Assembly: GCF_028389875.1 (NCBI RefSeq)
Contig: NC_084665.1
Span: 93,601,435 to 93,665,434, forward strand
Direction of reading: 5' to 3'
DNA: 64,000 bases
Source of the DNA: Rhea pennata
Taxonomy: Eukaryota; Chordata; Aves; Rheiformes; Rheidae
A program made the translations under genes and the position numbers. The notes beneath the pieces are model-generated. The model was not told the DNA's origin, made no database searches, and was given only the letters and a program-made list of their open reading frames with translations. Below, piece by piece: positions 14,694-27,250 of this stretch (position 1 is its first letter; each line of letters begins with the position of its first letter).

Positions 14694-16340
14694 TAGAATC
14701 ATAGAATCAGTGAGGTTTGAAGGGACCTCTGCAGATCATCTAGTCCAACCTCCCTGCTCAGCAGGGTCACCTAGAGCATGTCAGACAGGGTTGCATCCAG
14801 GCAGGCCTTGAACAGCTCCAGAGAAGGAGACTCCACAACCTCTCTGGGCAACCTGTGCCAATGCTCTGTCACTCTCACAGGGAAGAAATTCCCCCTCATG
14901 GTCAGGCAGAACTTCCTGTGCTTCAATTTCTGCCCATTGCCTCTTGTCCTGTCACACGGGAAAACTGAAAAGAGTTTGTCCTCGTCCCCTTGACACCCTC
15001 CCTTCAGGTGCTTGTACACATTGATCAGATCCCCCCTCAATCTTCTCTTCCTCGGGCTGAAGAGGCGCAGCTCTCGCAGCCGTTCCTCAGAGGGCAGGTG
15101 CTCCAGCCCTCTGATCATCTTTGTAGCCCTACGCTGGCTCTCTCCAGTAGCTCCATGTCTCTCTTGTACTGGGGAGCCCAGAACTGGACACAGTACTCGA
15201 GATGAGGCCTCCCCAGGGCTGAGGAGAGGGGCAGGATCACCTCCCTCCACCTCCTGGCAACACTCTTCCTAATGCACCCCAGGAGACCATTGGCCTTCTT
15301 GGCCACAAGGGCACATTGCTGGCTCATGGTCAACCTGTCATCCACCAGCACTCCCAGGTCCTTCTCTTCAGAGCTGCTCTCCAACAGGTCAGCCCCCAGC
15401 TTGTACTGGTGCATAGGGTTATTCCTCCCAAGGTGCAGGACCCTGCACTTGCCCTTGTTGAACCTCGTGATGTTCCTCTCCGCCCAGCTCTCCAGCCTGT
15501 CCAGGTCCCTCTGAATGGCAGCACAGCCCTCAGGTGTTTCAGCCACTCCTCCCAGCTTGGCGTCATCAGCAAACTTGCTGAGGAGGCACTCTGTCCCCTC
15601 ATCCAGGTCATTGATGAAGAAGTTGAACAAAACTGAACTGAGTATTGATCCCTGGGGACGCCACTAGCCACAGGCCTCCAACTGGACTCCACACCGCTGA
15701 TGACTACCCTCTGAGCTCTGCCTTTCAGCCAGTTCTCAATCCACCTCACTGTCCACTTGTCTAACTCACACTTCCTGAGCTTCTCTAGGAGGATGTTATG
15801 GGAGAGTGTCAAAAGCCTTGCTGAAGCCAAGGTACACAATGTCCACTGCTCTCCCCTCATCTACCCAGCCAGTCATTCCCTCAGAGAAGGCTGTCAGGTT
15901 GGTTAAGCAGGATTTCCCCTTGGTGAATCCATGCTGACTACTCCTGATCACCTTCTTGTCCTCCACATGCTCAGAGATGACATCCAGGATGAGCTGTTCC
16001 ATCACCTTTCCAGGGATGGAGGTGAGGCTGACCAGTCTGTAGTTGCCTGGGTCCTCCTTCTTGCCCTTTTTGAAGACTGGAGTGACAATGGCTTTCTTCC
16101 AGTCCTCAGGCACCTCTCCAGTTCTCCAGGACCTTTCAAAGATGATGGAGAGCGGCTTGGCAATAACATCCACCAGCTCCCTCAGTACCCGTGGGTGCAT
16201 CCCATCTGGGCCCATGGATCTGTGGATGTCTAGCCTGCCCAGAAGGTCTCTAATCATTTCCTCCTCAACCAAAGGAAAGTCTTCCCTTCTCTGGACTTTC
16301 TCCCTCACATCCAGGCTGCAGGATTCCTGAGGGCTATAGG
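14694..16340 (-). mobile_element. CR1 LINE, relatively young 5'-truncated copy
   Basis: A long CR1 copy on the - strand. Its 3' terminus is at the left edge, where the complement of the ATTCTATGATTCTA-type CR1 end repeat is visible at about 14694-14712. Reading right to left, the ORF2 reverse transcriptase is clear: a block around the SMGPDGMHPRVLREL motif near 16210-16180, the [15 protein letters not shown] stretch near 16080-16045, FSKAFDT near 15815, and the catalytic FADD near 15573-15562. Frame changes (fragments at 16443-15796, 15860-15330, 15630-15115 and 15250-14771) show it is dead. The upstream half of the element (ORF1 and endonuclease) is absent, the usual result of CR1 5' truncation. 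The 5' boundary near 16340 is approximate. Confidence 0.95.
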
Positions 16341-19300
16341 AGTAATAGGCTAATAGGAATATTTTCTTGGCGGTCTCTACCCATAATATGGAACAATTGT
16401 CATTTCTCCCATCCTCCCTTCCCAAGGCCAAAGCATTTTTCATGCAAGTATGTCAGAGTGTTTTGGAACTGCCAATAACAGACTTGCCCATAAGATATTT
16501 TTTTCCAAGCCTATGTTTCAAGCTCTTCATGGCAAGGGCCATGTCCTTGCTGTAGGTGTAAATGATTTCTAGTATACAGGTGGTCCAATATCTGATAGCT
16601 ATGGCATTATAGGTGAATTACTACTGTTTGCAACTAATAAAATATTTTTTAAATCTCCCATAATCCATCGTTGTGGCACACTGGATATAAACCACTCATG
16701 GATCAAATTCCACTTATATATGCACTAGACATAGTGAATATTCACATTTTAGGATATACTGAACGCTATTATAACATGCTTAAAACGTCATTCAAGAAAA
16801 AAAACTCTGTGTTCGTAGAGAATCAGAACCTAAGTGATTTTCTGAATAAAGCAGCCTGTGATGATTATGTTGGATATTCCAGCTTTATTGTTACTACTCT
16901 TACTATTATTACTTATAGTTTTGTAATTGCCAGGACAGTAGCATATCTGTACAGGCACACACTTGCACATTGCAAAAATTCCTTTACAGCAAGTCTTACC
17001 TATATCATTCATGAATGTGAGCATATCTGGAGTTATTAACATCAACATAAATACTGTGAGATAGACTGTGAAATAGCATATATATTGCACACCAAAATTT
17101 ATATCAAGACATATTACATTGTAAGCTGTGTTCTAGAATATTTTTGCACATACTAAAAAAAGACAAAGCATATCTATAAATTAATTTCAGTTTTAGATAC
17201 TATACAAAAACCTTTCTGTCATTTCTGTCACATAGTAATCACAATATGTATGCAACAGAATATAGTTTGCATCCTACCCGGTCACACTTCACAGGCCACT
17301 AAGTGAAACCATCACATTTGAAACACTAAAAGAAAGATTATTGTTAACTGGACACAGATCTTTAGTTACATTCATAATATTGAAAAAACTATAGGATTGG
17401 AGAAATCAATATCCAATAATATTAAAATAGTTGTTCAATGAACTCTGTGAAAGATTAATACTGATATTTCTCTAATCTTGGAACACTCATATATTTCAAG
17501 TGCATTAGGAAAAGTGTATTCAAATGTTAAACCAGTTGATTTCAGAAACCATTAACCCATAATGTGATATGGATTCAAGGCTCAATTAAAAGGATAGAAA
17601 TGGGATGCAATCAAAATGAGAATAAAATATGTAAGCTATTAATGTCAATTGACTTGGTTTTATGAAATATTGATTGTGTTAGATAAACTTGCTTTTTGAA
17701 GATCACAAATCTGACTGATAAAATCAACAGTACTGACATAAAAAATATTTCCATAGACACCTGAATTGCACAGGTTTATGAAAGGAATTAAGGATACAAA
17801 AATTATTACATGGGTTAGCAACTAGTTAAGTGACAAACCAAGAATGGTAACTTCAAACAGAGAGCAAAGCAATATAAGTAGTAAGACAATTTTTGAAACA
17901 CTGTAGCCAGATCTGATATTGACATTTCCAAAATAAAATATTGAAAATTTGCAAAAACTTTGGTGAATGATATAATATCTGGAATATATGCTTGACAATA
18001 AGGGTCTAAATAGCTCATTTTTAATCCAATAAAAATTAAGAGAGCATTAAATAAGAACATATGAATATCTACATGGAGAAGTGATTACTGGCAATAAACT
18101 GATCTACATAAAAAGTCAGAAAAAGTACAACAGATAGCTGAAAGCTGCAGCTGGACTTCAGACAAGAAAAAAAGGTGATGATAAATAATGAGGGTTGATA
18201 CTGTTAACTATTAAGAGGGTTATCTATTGACACAACTCATAAAATTTTAATTTAAAATAGAATAGAAATGAAGACTCTTGTACACCACAGAGATAAAAAT
18301 TGTAGTTTCCCTTTTGCTCTGCTGAAAGTTAAATGGAGAAAATTAAAAAGAGTTTGTTTTCCTGTTTCATATCTGGACTACTTTGGCCAATGGACTCAAT
18401 CAGACTGTTGATCCAGAATCTGCAGGAGAAAGGAAAGGGAGCCAGAGATGAGCCACTACAGGCAATGCCAAGACTTTGCCAGTGAGTCAGCTAGGACTTG
18501 GAATTGGATATAAAAATAGTGCAACAGGATAGGCAGCCAGTCTGCAGCTGAAAAGAGAGCAGAGAGGGTGATAGCAACAAAGACAGATGTTTCAGCTGCT
18601 GCTTGACAAAATAACCAACAGACCTGGGCACCATCTACTCTGGGTTGATATTTCCTGCAGCCACTGAACAATTCTGGACTAGTTTTGGGTTATACATGGA
18701 CCTGCACCTTTACAGATTTATCTACTGTACTACCTTGCCTTGACCATCAGTAAAAGAGAGAAGATGCTACTTTTATAAGTATATCTACAGATAATTTTTT
18801 CTGGAGTATGCTGGTGAAATGAATGTCAATGTACACCTTACATACTTGTATCAATTTTTGGCTAGATGTTAGCCATTTTCATGTTTCAGTTATCTGTTCA
18901 TTTTTTTCTTACCCAGTATCAGATACAGTAATTTCTTTTTTTTGTCTTTAGCAGACTTTAGCAACAGACTTCTTTAAAGAAGTTTGGAAAAATGCAAATA
19001 ATTACATCATCCATAGTCTGTGTCATACTAAAAAATTGTCATAAAATAATAAAGAACCTATTTTCCTTCCCTGGAGGCTATGCTGCTTAGTAGGTACAGT
19101 ATTATGAATGCCCATGCTTTTTGTAATTCCTTGTTTGATGTTTCAGACAGGGCTCTTTGATGCTGAAATAAGCCTGATTGGTCTGTCATTCTAAGGATAT
19201 CTGTAAAACTCATTTCAAAGATAGGTCAAATAGTCATAGATTGCTAGCAGCTAGAGAACTATATTGGAGGATTATGGAGCCCATTTATGGGCTTCTTCTG

Positions 19301-19865
19301 TTGTTACATTCTCTTTTGCTATTGATTACTACCAGACACAGCCTACCTTTCCTTGGATATTCCTACAATAAGCACAATATTTTCTATTGTTCTAGAAGTT
19401 ACACCTTCTGATCCATTAGTTATCAATTTAAATGGGACATATGGACAGCTCATTCTGAAATTCCTTCTGAACTATTGGGCATAAACAGTCCCATACTGGT
19501 CATTGTTCCAACTGCTACCATGTGTAATGTGGGAACACAGAAATTTAATGTGAAACCAGTGAAGCACAGACAAAAAGAGTAAAATGCAACTGCTACATGC
19601 TGGCAAGCTTCATTTGCACTCTTACATTCACTTCATGGTAATTTCATCATGCTTTACCTAGTTTTCTTAGGCTATGTTCTGAAGAATGAGTTTAAAGGTG
19701 TTAACAATTTATACAGAAAGTTGTACAAGTGTACATAAGGGATCGTACAAGAAATATTAACAACTTCAACTCACCATCCATCTGCCTTGGTTGGAGAGCT
19801 GAAGAAGAAATTAAAGTCAAATTCTGGAGTTAAAGGAGAGAAGATTTAACTTTGGAAGTTGAAAG
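16341..19865. other. Intergenic AT-rich DNA, no gene recognised
   Basis: Very AT-rich. The open frames (for example 16671-17039 + and 17815-18060 -) have a biased composition, no recognisable domain and no splice context. Nothing else can be supported. Confidence 0.6.
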
Positions 19866-21850
19866 TGAATCACAGAAGAACTTAGGTTGGAGGGGACCAC
19901 TAAAGACCTTTTAGTCCGACTCCCTGCTCAAAGCTGGGACAACTTCAAAGTTGGAGCAGATTGTTCAGGTCCTTGTCCAGCTGAATTCTGTATTTTTTTT
20001 TCCTGGGTATAACTTTTGCCCAATGCCTCTCATCCTTTCTCTGTGCACTTCTGAGGAAATCTGGCTCAGCCTCCCCTGCATCCTCCAGCTGGTAGCCACA
20101 GACAGCAACAAGACACCCCTAAGCCTTCTCTGAACTGACCCACCTCCCTCAGCCTCTCCTCGTACAGCCTGTGCTCCAGCCCCTGTGCCACTTGGTAGCC
20201 CTCCATGGGGCTTGCCCCACTATATCTAAGTCTTTCTCATGCTGGGGAGCCCCAAATTTGACACAGTGCTCCAGATGCTGTCTCAAAAGTGTCAAATAGA
20301 GGGAAAAATCACCTCCCTTGTCCTGCTGGCTACAGTCTTGCTATTGCTGCCCAAGATATGGTTGGCCTTTGCTGCAAGGGCACACTGCTAGTTCGTGTTC
20401 AACTTGTTGTCCAGAACCTCCAGGTCTGGACAAAGACTGTCTGCAGAGTTGCTTTCTAGCTAGTCAGACCCCACACTGTACTATTGCATGGAATTATTCC
20501 ATCCCATATGGAAGACTTCGCATTTGTCTTTGTTGAATTTCATAAAAGGTTTATCAGCCCACTTCTCCAGCTTGTCAAGATGAATGGCAGCCTTAATCTC
20601 CAGCATAATGACCACTCCTCCCAGTCTGGTATCATCTGTGAACTTCTGGAGGGTGAACTCTGTTCCACTGTTAAATCCATTAATGGAGATATTAAACAGT
20701 ATTAGTCCCCGATATAGATGCCCAAGGAAAGCTATGGCTGGCCATCACTACATTTTGAGCTTGATGCTCCAGTCTGACTTTTACCCACTTTGTAATCCAC
20801 CTGGTGGTCCACCTTGCCTCCTCAGTTTAGCTACAAAGATGCTGTGGGAGACAATGTCAAAAGCCTTGCTAAAGTCAAGGTAAATAATATCCACTCATCT
20901 CCCCCCACCCACAATTCCAATAATTTTATTGTAGAAGCAATTAGGTTGGTTGTACAAATTTCCCCCTAGTAAACCCATGCTGGTTATTCTCAACCATCTC
21001 CTCCTTGATGTGCCTGGACATGGCTAACAGAAAGATTTGCTCCATAATCTTCCAACGGATTGAGGTGAGGCCAATTGGCCTATAGTTCCCCATGTCTTCC
21101 TCCTTAGCCTTCTAGAAGATGGATGGGACAGGTACTTTGGCAGTCATCAGGAACTTCTGTTCACCACAACCTTTTGAAGGGACAGTGAGAGAGTTGCCAT
21201 GATATCAGTCATGCATCCAGTTCAGCTCTCTGTTCAAGTTGCTTAAGTAGTCCCAAACTCAGTCATCCTCTACCATTGGTAGTACTTGTCTCCACCAAAC
21301 TCTGTCACTATATACACATGGGAGGCCTGAGAGCAGACCCTGACAATAAAGACTGAGGCAAAGAAGCCATGGAGCCATGGAGTACCCCAGCCTTTTCTAT
21401 CTCCCTTCTTCAGCAGGTCTCCTGTCCAGATGGCTGTCGTCTTCCTTCTGCTGCTGATGCTCCTATAGAAGACCTTCTCTCTGCCCTTCACATCCTTCAC
21501 CAGCTTTTACTCTGACTCAGCTTTGGCTTTCCTGATTCAATCCCTGCAAGCTTGGGCAATGCTTCCTTATTCCTCCTGAGTAGCCACCTCTGTTTCCACT
21601 TCCTGAATACTTCCCTTCTGCATCTTCGTTGACTTGGGATTTCCCCATTCAATTACTCTGGCCTTCTCACACCTGCACAATGTCTTGCAGACAACAAAAG
21701 ATCCTTCCTGTGTTCGGAGGAGGTTGTCCTTGAAGATCAACCTGCTCTCCCACGCTCCTTGGTCCTTCAAAGCAGCAGATACCAGGAACTAACTCCCTGG
21801 GAATTTCCCTGAATTAACTGAAGTCCCCTCTCCAAACCTTTTTGGAGCTG
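19866..21850 (-). mobile_element. CR1 LINE, long old copy of another subfamily
   Basis: A CR1 copy of nearly 2 kb on the - strand. The 3' end is at the left, where the complement of the conserved CR1 tail appears (a TTGGAGGGGACC-type block at about 19889-19900 followed by TAGTCC...CTCCCTGCTCAAAG). RT-derived blocks can be followed through 20270-21130, including the region around 'gtcaaaagccttgctaaagtcaaggt' near 20855-20880 that encodes the SKAFD-type motif in reverse. Sequence from 21280 to about 21840 matches the pre-RT region of older CR1 types. Divergence from the 14.7-kb copy, and a different 3' region just inside the terminus, suggest another, older subfamily. No intact frame remains. 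Confidence 0.88.
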
Positions 21851-23056
21851 TTATTCTGCTACTTGCCTTTTTTTTCCCCATCTTTAAATTCCATTTTTTT
21901 TAAAAAATCCTCTGAGTTACTTAGGCATAGACCAAATAAGCTCAATTCTTTTGTTGCGTAGAATTAACTAGGGAGAAATAAGAACAATTTTATAGTATTC
22001 AAGAAATTCATTTTATTTTAAAAAACAAAGATTCTTTTCATGTTGGCATTTGACATATTAATGAATTGATCCTCAGGGCATTTTAATACAGTTATTACCA
22101 TTTTACTGTGCTCTATTAGTGCAACGTCTTTGGCCTCCCTCTAATTTTCAATTGCCACTTTCTTAACTAGAAGTTTAGTATTATATTTCTATTAGTGCTT
22201 CTGCCTCATTATGACATGAAATATATGTCTATAAAGACTCTAATGCAGAGTCAGATTCATTTATACAAGCTGAGGAGCTGGTCCAGAACTACTGCTTAAA
22301 GAATTCTTGAGGTAATTCAGAAACAGAACTATTCCTTTATAACCGCAAGTGCATCTGTTCCCATGACTTTTAAGAAGGTATTACAGTATCTAATTTATAT
22401 TTATTATTTGGCCACACTTTAGTATTGCCTGTTATAGATAGATCCTCTACCAGTGTCAAGGTTTACAGGTCTAGGTTTTTTATTTACTGCCCTGTTACAT
22501 AGATACGACCTAAAAAATTGGAACAAGACCTAAAGTGTATATGCTCTATTCAGATATAATAACTGCTCTTGTGAAAGAAGAGCAGTTTAGGGTGTTACCT
22601 TCCCTTCTGAGAGTCCATTTAGCTGCCCGTAAAGAACAATGATTCGTACCATGGGAATGGTAGACTTCATTCCCATCAGAGCTTTATAACTCTTGGCAAA
22701 ATCATCCTGAGCATTATCTGCCTCTTGCACCAAGGAGTGGCTTGGGGTAGCACAAAGCACAGGACCACAGAAGATCAGAAAGGGGTGTGTAAAGCACAAG
22801 AAGTACTTGCACAGTAGCTCTCTGTGGGGATTTCCCTAGCCATTCCCAGGCCTGGAAAGATGGATATGTGGCAACCTGAGCTGAGCATGAACAGGGGCTT
22901 GTCCCTGTTGCAAGGTCCAAAGCAAGGAAATGGCTAGATTTCTGTTTTCCAACATAAAACAACCCAACTGTCTCATGCTGTTGGTGTTTTCTTTTTCTGC
23001 TCTTGGTTTGTACGATATTATTCTCTTAAAATGAGGTTGCATTATATGCATGTGCA

Positions 23057-23080
23057 CATGCACGCACGCACACACACACA
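23057..23080. repeat. (CA)n-type microsatellite
   Basis: Alternating purine-pyrimidine run of the CACGCACGCACACACACACA kind, preceded by TGTGCACATG. It is a simple repeat with Z-DNA-type sequence character, and no function is implied. Confidence 0.85.
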
Positions 23081-23639
23081 ATCTCTCACTCTCATCTACT
23101 ATCAAGTTTTCCATGAAGAACCCTACCAGCTAAAAAGATTTGGAGCTTTATTTCTGGAGCACTGCTGCATGAAAAGATAAAAGAAATCTCATACTTCTTG
23201 TGAGGAATTTGGAATTTTATTATATTGTATAGAAAATCTTATATTTGGTGTCCGACTTCTCTAGAATTACTTAATGGGTCTTCAGATTCTTTCAAAGTAG
23301 GGTTGTGGGACTCATGCCCTAACTGATTATGTCTGAATATGGCATTGGAAAGTGAACTATGGGTTTACATTAGCGGTGAACAAGATTTGAGGAGTTCCCA
23401 GCATTTTTTAATGATTCATTTCCAAAGAGCCAGAACTGGCACTGCTTTTCTGTGGGCTTGATTTCACCATACTTAAAACAAAGTTAATAATATTCACTTA
23501 TCTCACCAGGGTATTATATAGCTAAACTGTTTTTTATAAACTGTATTACCCTGTGATACATACTTCCACCTGATCTTCTGGGGATAGAGCCTCTAATGTG
23601 GACTGGCATCTACGTTCTCCATGAAAAAGACACTGCAGA

Positions 23640-23815
23640 ACATCCCAACGGCAGAGCGAAAGACTGAATGTGCGCCAAGTTGCCTGGGTTCAGTCCCCAG
23701 CAGCTGGCACACCCTTTATGTAATTCCTCTAGCACAATTTAGTTCTCCTCGCCTAATGCAGATAAAGGGTATATGCCTCGCATTGTCATTTCCACCCCTA
23801 CTCACACAGTTACAG
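23640..23815 (+). mobile_element. Possible MIR-type SINE with tRNA-like B box
   Basis: A GGGTTCAGTCCCC block near 23686-23698 fits a Pol III B box (GGTTCRANNCC type) flanked by a short CTGGG/CCCAG stem. About 30-90 bases downstream come segments resembling the MIR body and tail ('cctctagcacaatttag', 'aatgcagataaaggg'). The match is weak. It could instead be an unrelated tRNA-derived SINE or a chance B box. Confidence 0.4.
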
Positions 23816-25227
23816 AAGAAGCCTGCGATAGTGTAATAACGCACAGCTTGCATAATCAGCACCCCTCCACCTAACGATATTGCTATAAGTGGCTTCTGCA
23901 GGGGACTAAGACCTACATTTCAGGCCATTACTAGTACAGGAGCAAAGATGCAAAATCATCCCTCCAAACAGCTACACGCCTTCAGGTGGCTGACACACCC
24001 AGCACAGTGGGTGCAGTAGCTGTGACACACACCTATGGAAAAGGCTGGATTCGGTAGTTAGCAAGGTGCTGCAGATCTGACTCTACATGTTGCTGTAGTT
24101 TCAACACAGCACCCTCAAAACATCAGCTGATAGTTTGGCATAGCCATTCTCCAGCATGTACACATATGAATCCCTCATTGCAAAAGTGTGCTTGCCACAC
24201 CTTGTAAATGACAGATGCTGTGGCAGATATCACTGCAGATAAATATCGTAGCTGTGTAAAAGTATGAGAAACGATATAAGAAAAGTATCAGTAAGGCACA
24301 ATACAAGACAATATGTATGCAGGGGTTTATTATTCTTGTGTCCATGAAACATTCCTTTTTAAAAGGAAGCCGAAACACAGACAAAGCTCTGAATTTGTGC
24401 CTGCTGAGTATACAGCACATCTGCGACATTATATATTACACATTAGCTTCTTGGTTAGGTTGAGATCTCCTACAGAGGAAATAGTTATAAATAAATCTCT
24501 GAGAATAGGTCAAGAAGGCACTGAGTGAATGGGTCTTCTGGACCAGTACTGAACAGGAGCAGCTCAAGTCAAGTGCAGCCTGGCATGTAGTTCTAGTCAC
24601 TGGACAGATTTACAATAAACAGGTTTAGTTCTGACAGTTTACAAACTGTAAACATAATGATCTGGAATCAAACTGTAGTTATATTTACTTGGGAATAAAA
24701 ATCTGATATAACTTGGTAGAAAATTGCCCACCACTGTTCCATGGTCTCCTTTTCAGAACCAAATTTGGGAGTAGAAAGACGGAGAATAAATTTCAATGTG
24801 TATATAAAGTCTTGTGGACATAAAAGTTGTATTTACTTCACCAGGAATTCTTTCTGTTGGATCTGGCCCCTGTGCATTTAAGCTATTATACATGTTAAAA
24901 TTCTGATTTCAGATACAGCCACAACAAAAACAGCTGATGTTTTAAACTCGAAGCTGGCACAGAAAGAAAATCAAATTCAGCACTGGTGTATGCAGATGCA
25001 AGTTAGGTGGAACCTACTGGGAAATTACATCAAAAGCTAATTTTGGCCAAAGTTCTCATTGAGCTTGAACATCTCTGGGTACTTTTGATACATCATTCCA
25101 ATATATTTGACTTGGAAAAAAACTGTTTTGATGTAGTAAAATGTATAAAAGGACAGATGGCTTCTAGCAGACTGATTATAAATTTAGAAGATGAAAAAGC
25201 TTGATTCATTTCAGATTCTACCAACAA

Positions 25228-25312
25228 CTCCCTGTGTAAAAGCTAGGTAATCCCTGCGTGCCTTAGTTACTCCATCTGAATTAGAGTTAACAATATGTTA
25301 CTTAATAAAAAA
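25228..25312 (+). mobile_element. Possible MIR tail fragment
   Basis: The segment order 'gtaatccctgcgtgccttag', 'ttactccatctga', 'gagttaacaatatg' resembles the MIR tail, where a cytosine-rich 'ctgtgcctcagtttcc...catctg' block precedes an A-rich end. The match is weak and was judged by eye. Confidence 0.35.
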
Positions 25313-26155
25313 ATTACTTAGTGATGAAAGACACATTGTTGGTATTATTATTATTATAAAATTATGGTTGTTTTAAAATAGATTCTTTTAAGCTTTTATA
25401 GTAGAAAATTGCCTTAAACTAGCCCCTGTATTGAAGCAGATAACAACTGTATTATTGGATATGCATATACTTAAGTCTGTACTTGCTGATTCAAAGATCA
25501 GACAAGTTTTTTTGGCAGAGCTAGCAGTCTTTATAAGTTATATCAGCTAGAAAACTTTAATACAAGGAGCATGCGGATTTGACGGGCTATGTAAAGAAAT
25601 CTCATATGCTGTGTGAATTGATTATTCCAACACTTTTTCCTCTTAAAAAATCATGAAAACAAATGAAAAAGTTCAATATTTAACATAATTTGGTCATATC
25701 TAAGACAAAAATAGTATTTTTATGCCTTTTTTCCTTGTAAATGAACTAGTTGTCCGCTTATGACAGAGCGTAACATTTAGTTCTCTGTCAGATAAATTGA
25801 TTCATGCCTTTTATAGTTTCCCCACCAGGAAAGTTCTTGGTTGTTAAAATTCCCTTTGTGGCTAAGCAAAGTTCTTTCACTTCTGTTTATATCCTTTTGT
25901 GAGCTGTCTCGAGGGATCACCAGGAGCAACATACGCAGACTGCTTTCTTCCCAATAGATTTCACAAAGAATATCCAGCATACCTGTATTTCATTTTTCCC
26001 ACACAGCAATCTCATTGCTAACCTGCAGCAAAACACCAGCAAGAACTCTTTCATTTATTACAGAAGCACCTGCTCACCCATGAAATAATACAGTAAAACA
26101 CGCTTCACTGAAATTTATGAATAAACTCTTGAAAGTTATAATTATAAATTATAAA

Positions 26156-26227
26156 TAATTATTACTAGTCATGATTATCCAAAAAAAGACTTCTTCTGTA
26201 GAAAAAATAAATAATCATTATAATAAA
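26156..26227 (+). repeat. Direct repeat, copy A
   Basis: This AT-rich segment is about 85-90% identical by eye to 27186-27250 in the same orientation. Shared landmarks are ATTATTACTAGTCATGATT, then an A-rich block, ACTTCTTC, TAGAA and TAAATAATCATTATAA. The copies are about 1.03 kb apart, and the identity of the element is unknown. Confidence 0.8.
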
Positions 26228-27185
26228 CATATGTTACTAAATATACCAATAACCTGGACTTTGTAACATTTCTATTGCTATTTATGTTTGACACAGAGAA
26301 ACAGAAAATGACTTGAAATAATTCTGGAATGAGTTGTCTCACTATTTGCTTTTTAAAAAGGGTCTGGAAGGAATATAATTTGTTTGTGTGTCAGAGCATA
26401 GGAAAACCTCTAATAGGAGCTGGGAGCAGACCTTCCTTGGGACAGGCTATCCCACAGCTTCCTGTTACCTTTTGCACCTTTCCTGCAGCACTCTGGATCA
26501 CTGCTGCCAGCAGAAACACCCTGCAGCGCTGGACAAATGGCTGGACGCTCAGCAGGAAATCCCACGGTCTCTGGGGTTAGCTGCAACAGGCCCCTTCCAG
26601 CCTCAACTTGTCCAGTTGAGATACCTGGTTTTAGGAACATGTTGATTACCCAGGATACCATGTAGTAGAGGACAAATCTCATTAATTAATGGCATTAAAA
26701 ATTCATCTTTTTCTGCCTATCATTTTGCAGATTTTTTTGGATGTTTTCTTCCTTCTGCTCCCTTTAGACAGAAGAGAGGTTTCTCAGCCTTCTTAGGACC
26801 CACACGTCCTGCTGTGCACAAACTTAGGAAACTACCTGAGATGTGTTTGGCAGCTCTCAGAGACTTAATTTCAAAACCATGTCCACATGCTTGTAGGTTG
26901 AAATTTAAACTAATTAGAATAGTTTGCCATAAATTTATTTAACTTCTTTTAAACTAATCTTGAGTCTTTAAGCACAGAAGAAATTACTCTGATTAGAATG
27001 CTCATCTTCTACCTGTTGTCCACACTCTGTGGCCCTGTTACTGCTCAAGAATAAATTGCTTGGTAAAATTGTGCATGCACAATCATATTGCCAATATAAA
27101 GGAATTAATTATAATCAAAGAAAAAATATCTAATATGAAATAGATGAAACAGTAAATTGGAGCATATAAATATTTTATCAGCTAT

Positions 27186-27250
27186 AATTATTACTAGTCA
27201 TGATTGTCCAGAAAAACTTCTTCCATAGAATAAATAATCATTATAACAAA
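27186..27250 (+). repeat. Direct repeat, copy B
   Basis: Partner of 26156-26227. Differences include one transition after CATGATT, a few missing A residues and two substitutions after ACTTCTTC. The enclosed sequence contains a GC-richer patch (about 26410-26650). The pair could be ends of an unidentified element or remains of a local duplication. Confidence 0.8.

Noticed and set aside
14771..16443. Several open frames on both strands up to 215 residues
   Set aside because: The - strand frames are broken pieces of CR1 reverse transcriptase, and the + strand frames are their antisense shadows. None is a host gene.
26410..26682. Overlapping 83-90-residue frames on both strands in the GC-richer patch
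   Set aside because: Frames are open on three overlapping registers, typical of GC composition, and no protein family is recognised. The patch is kept only as part of the direct-repeat finding.
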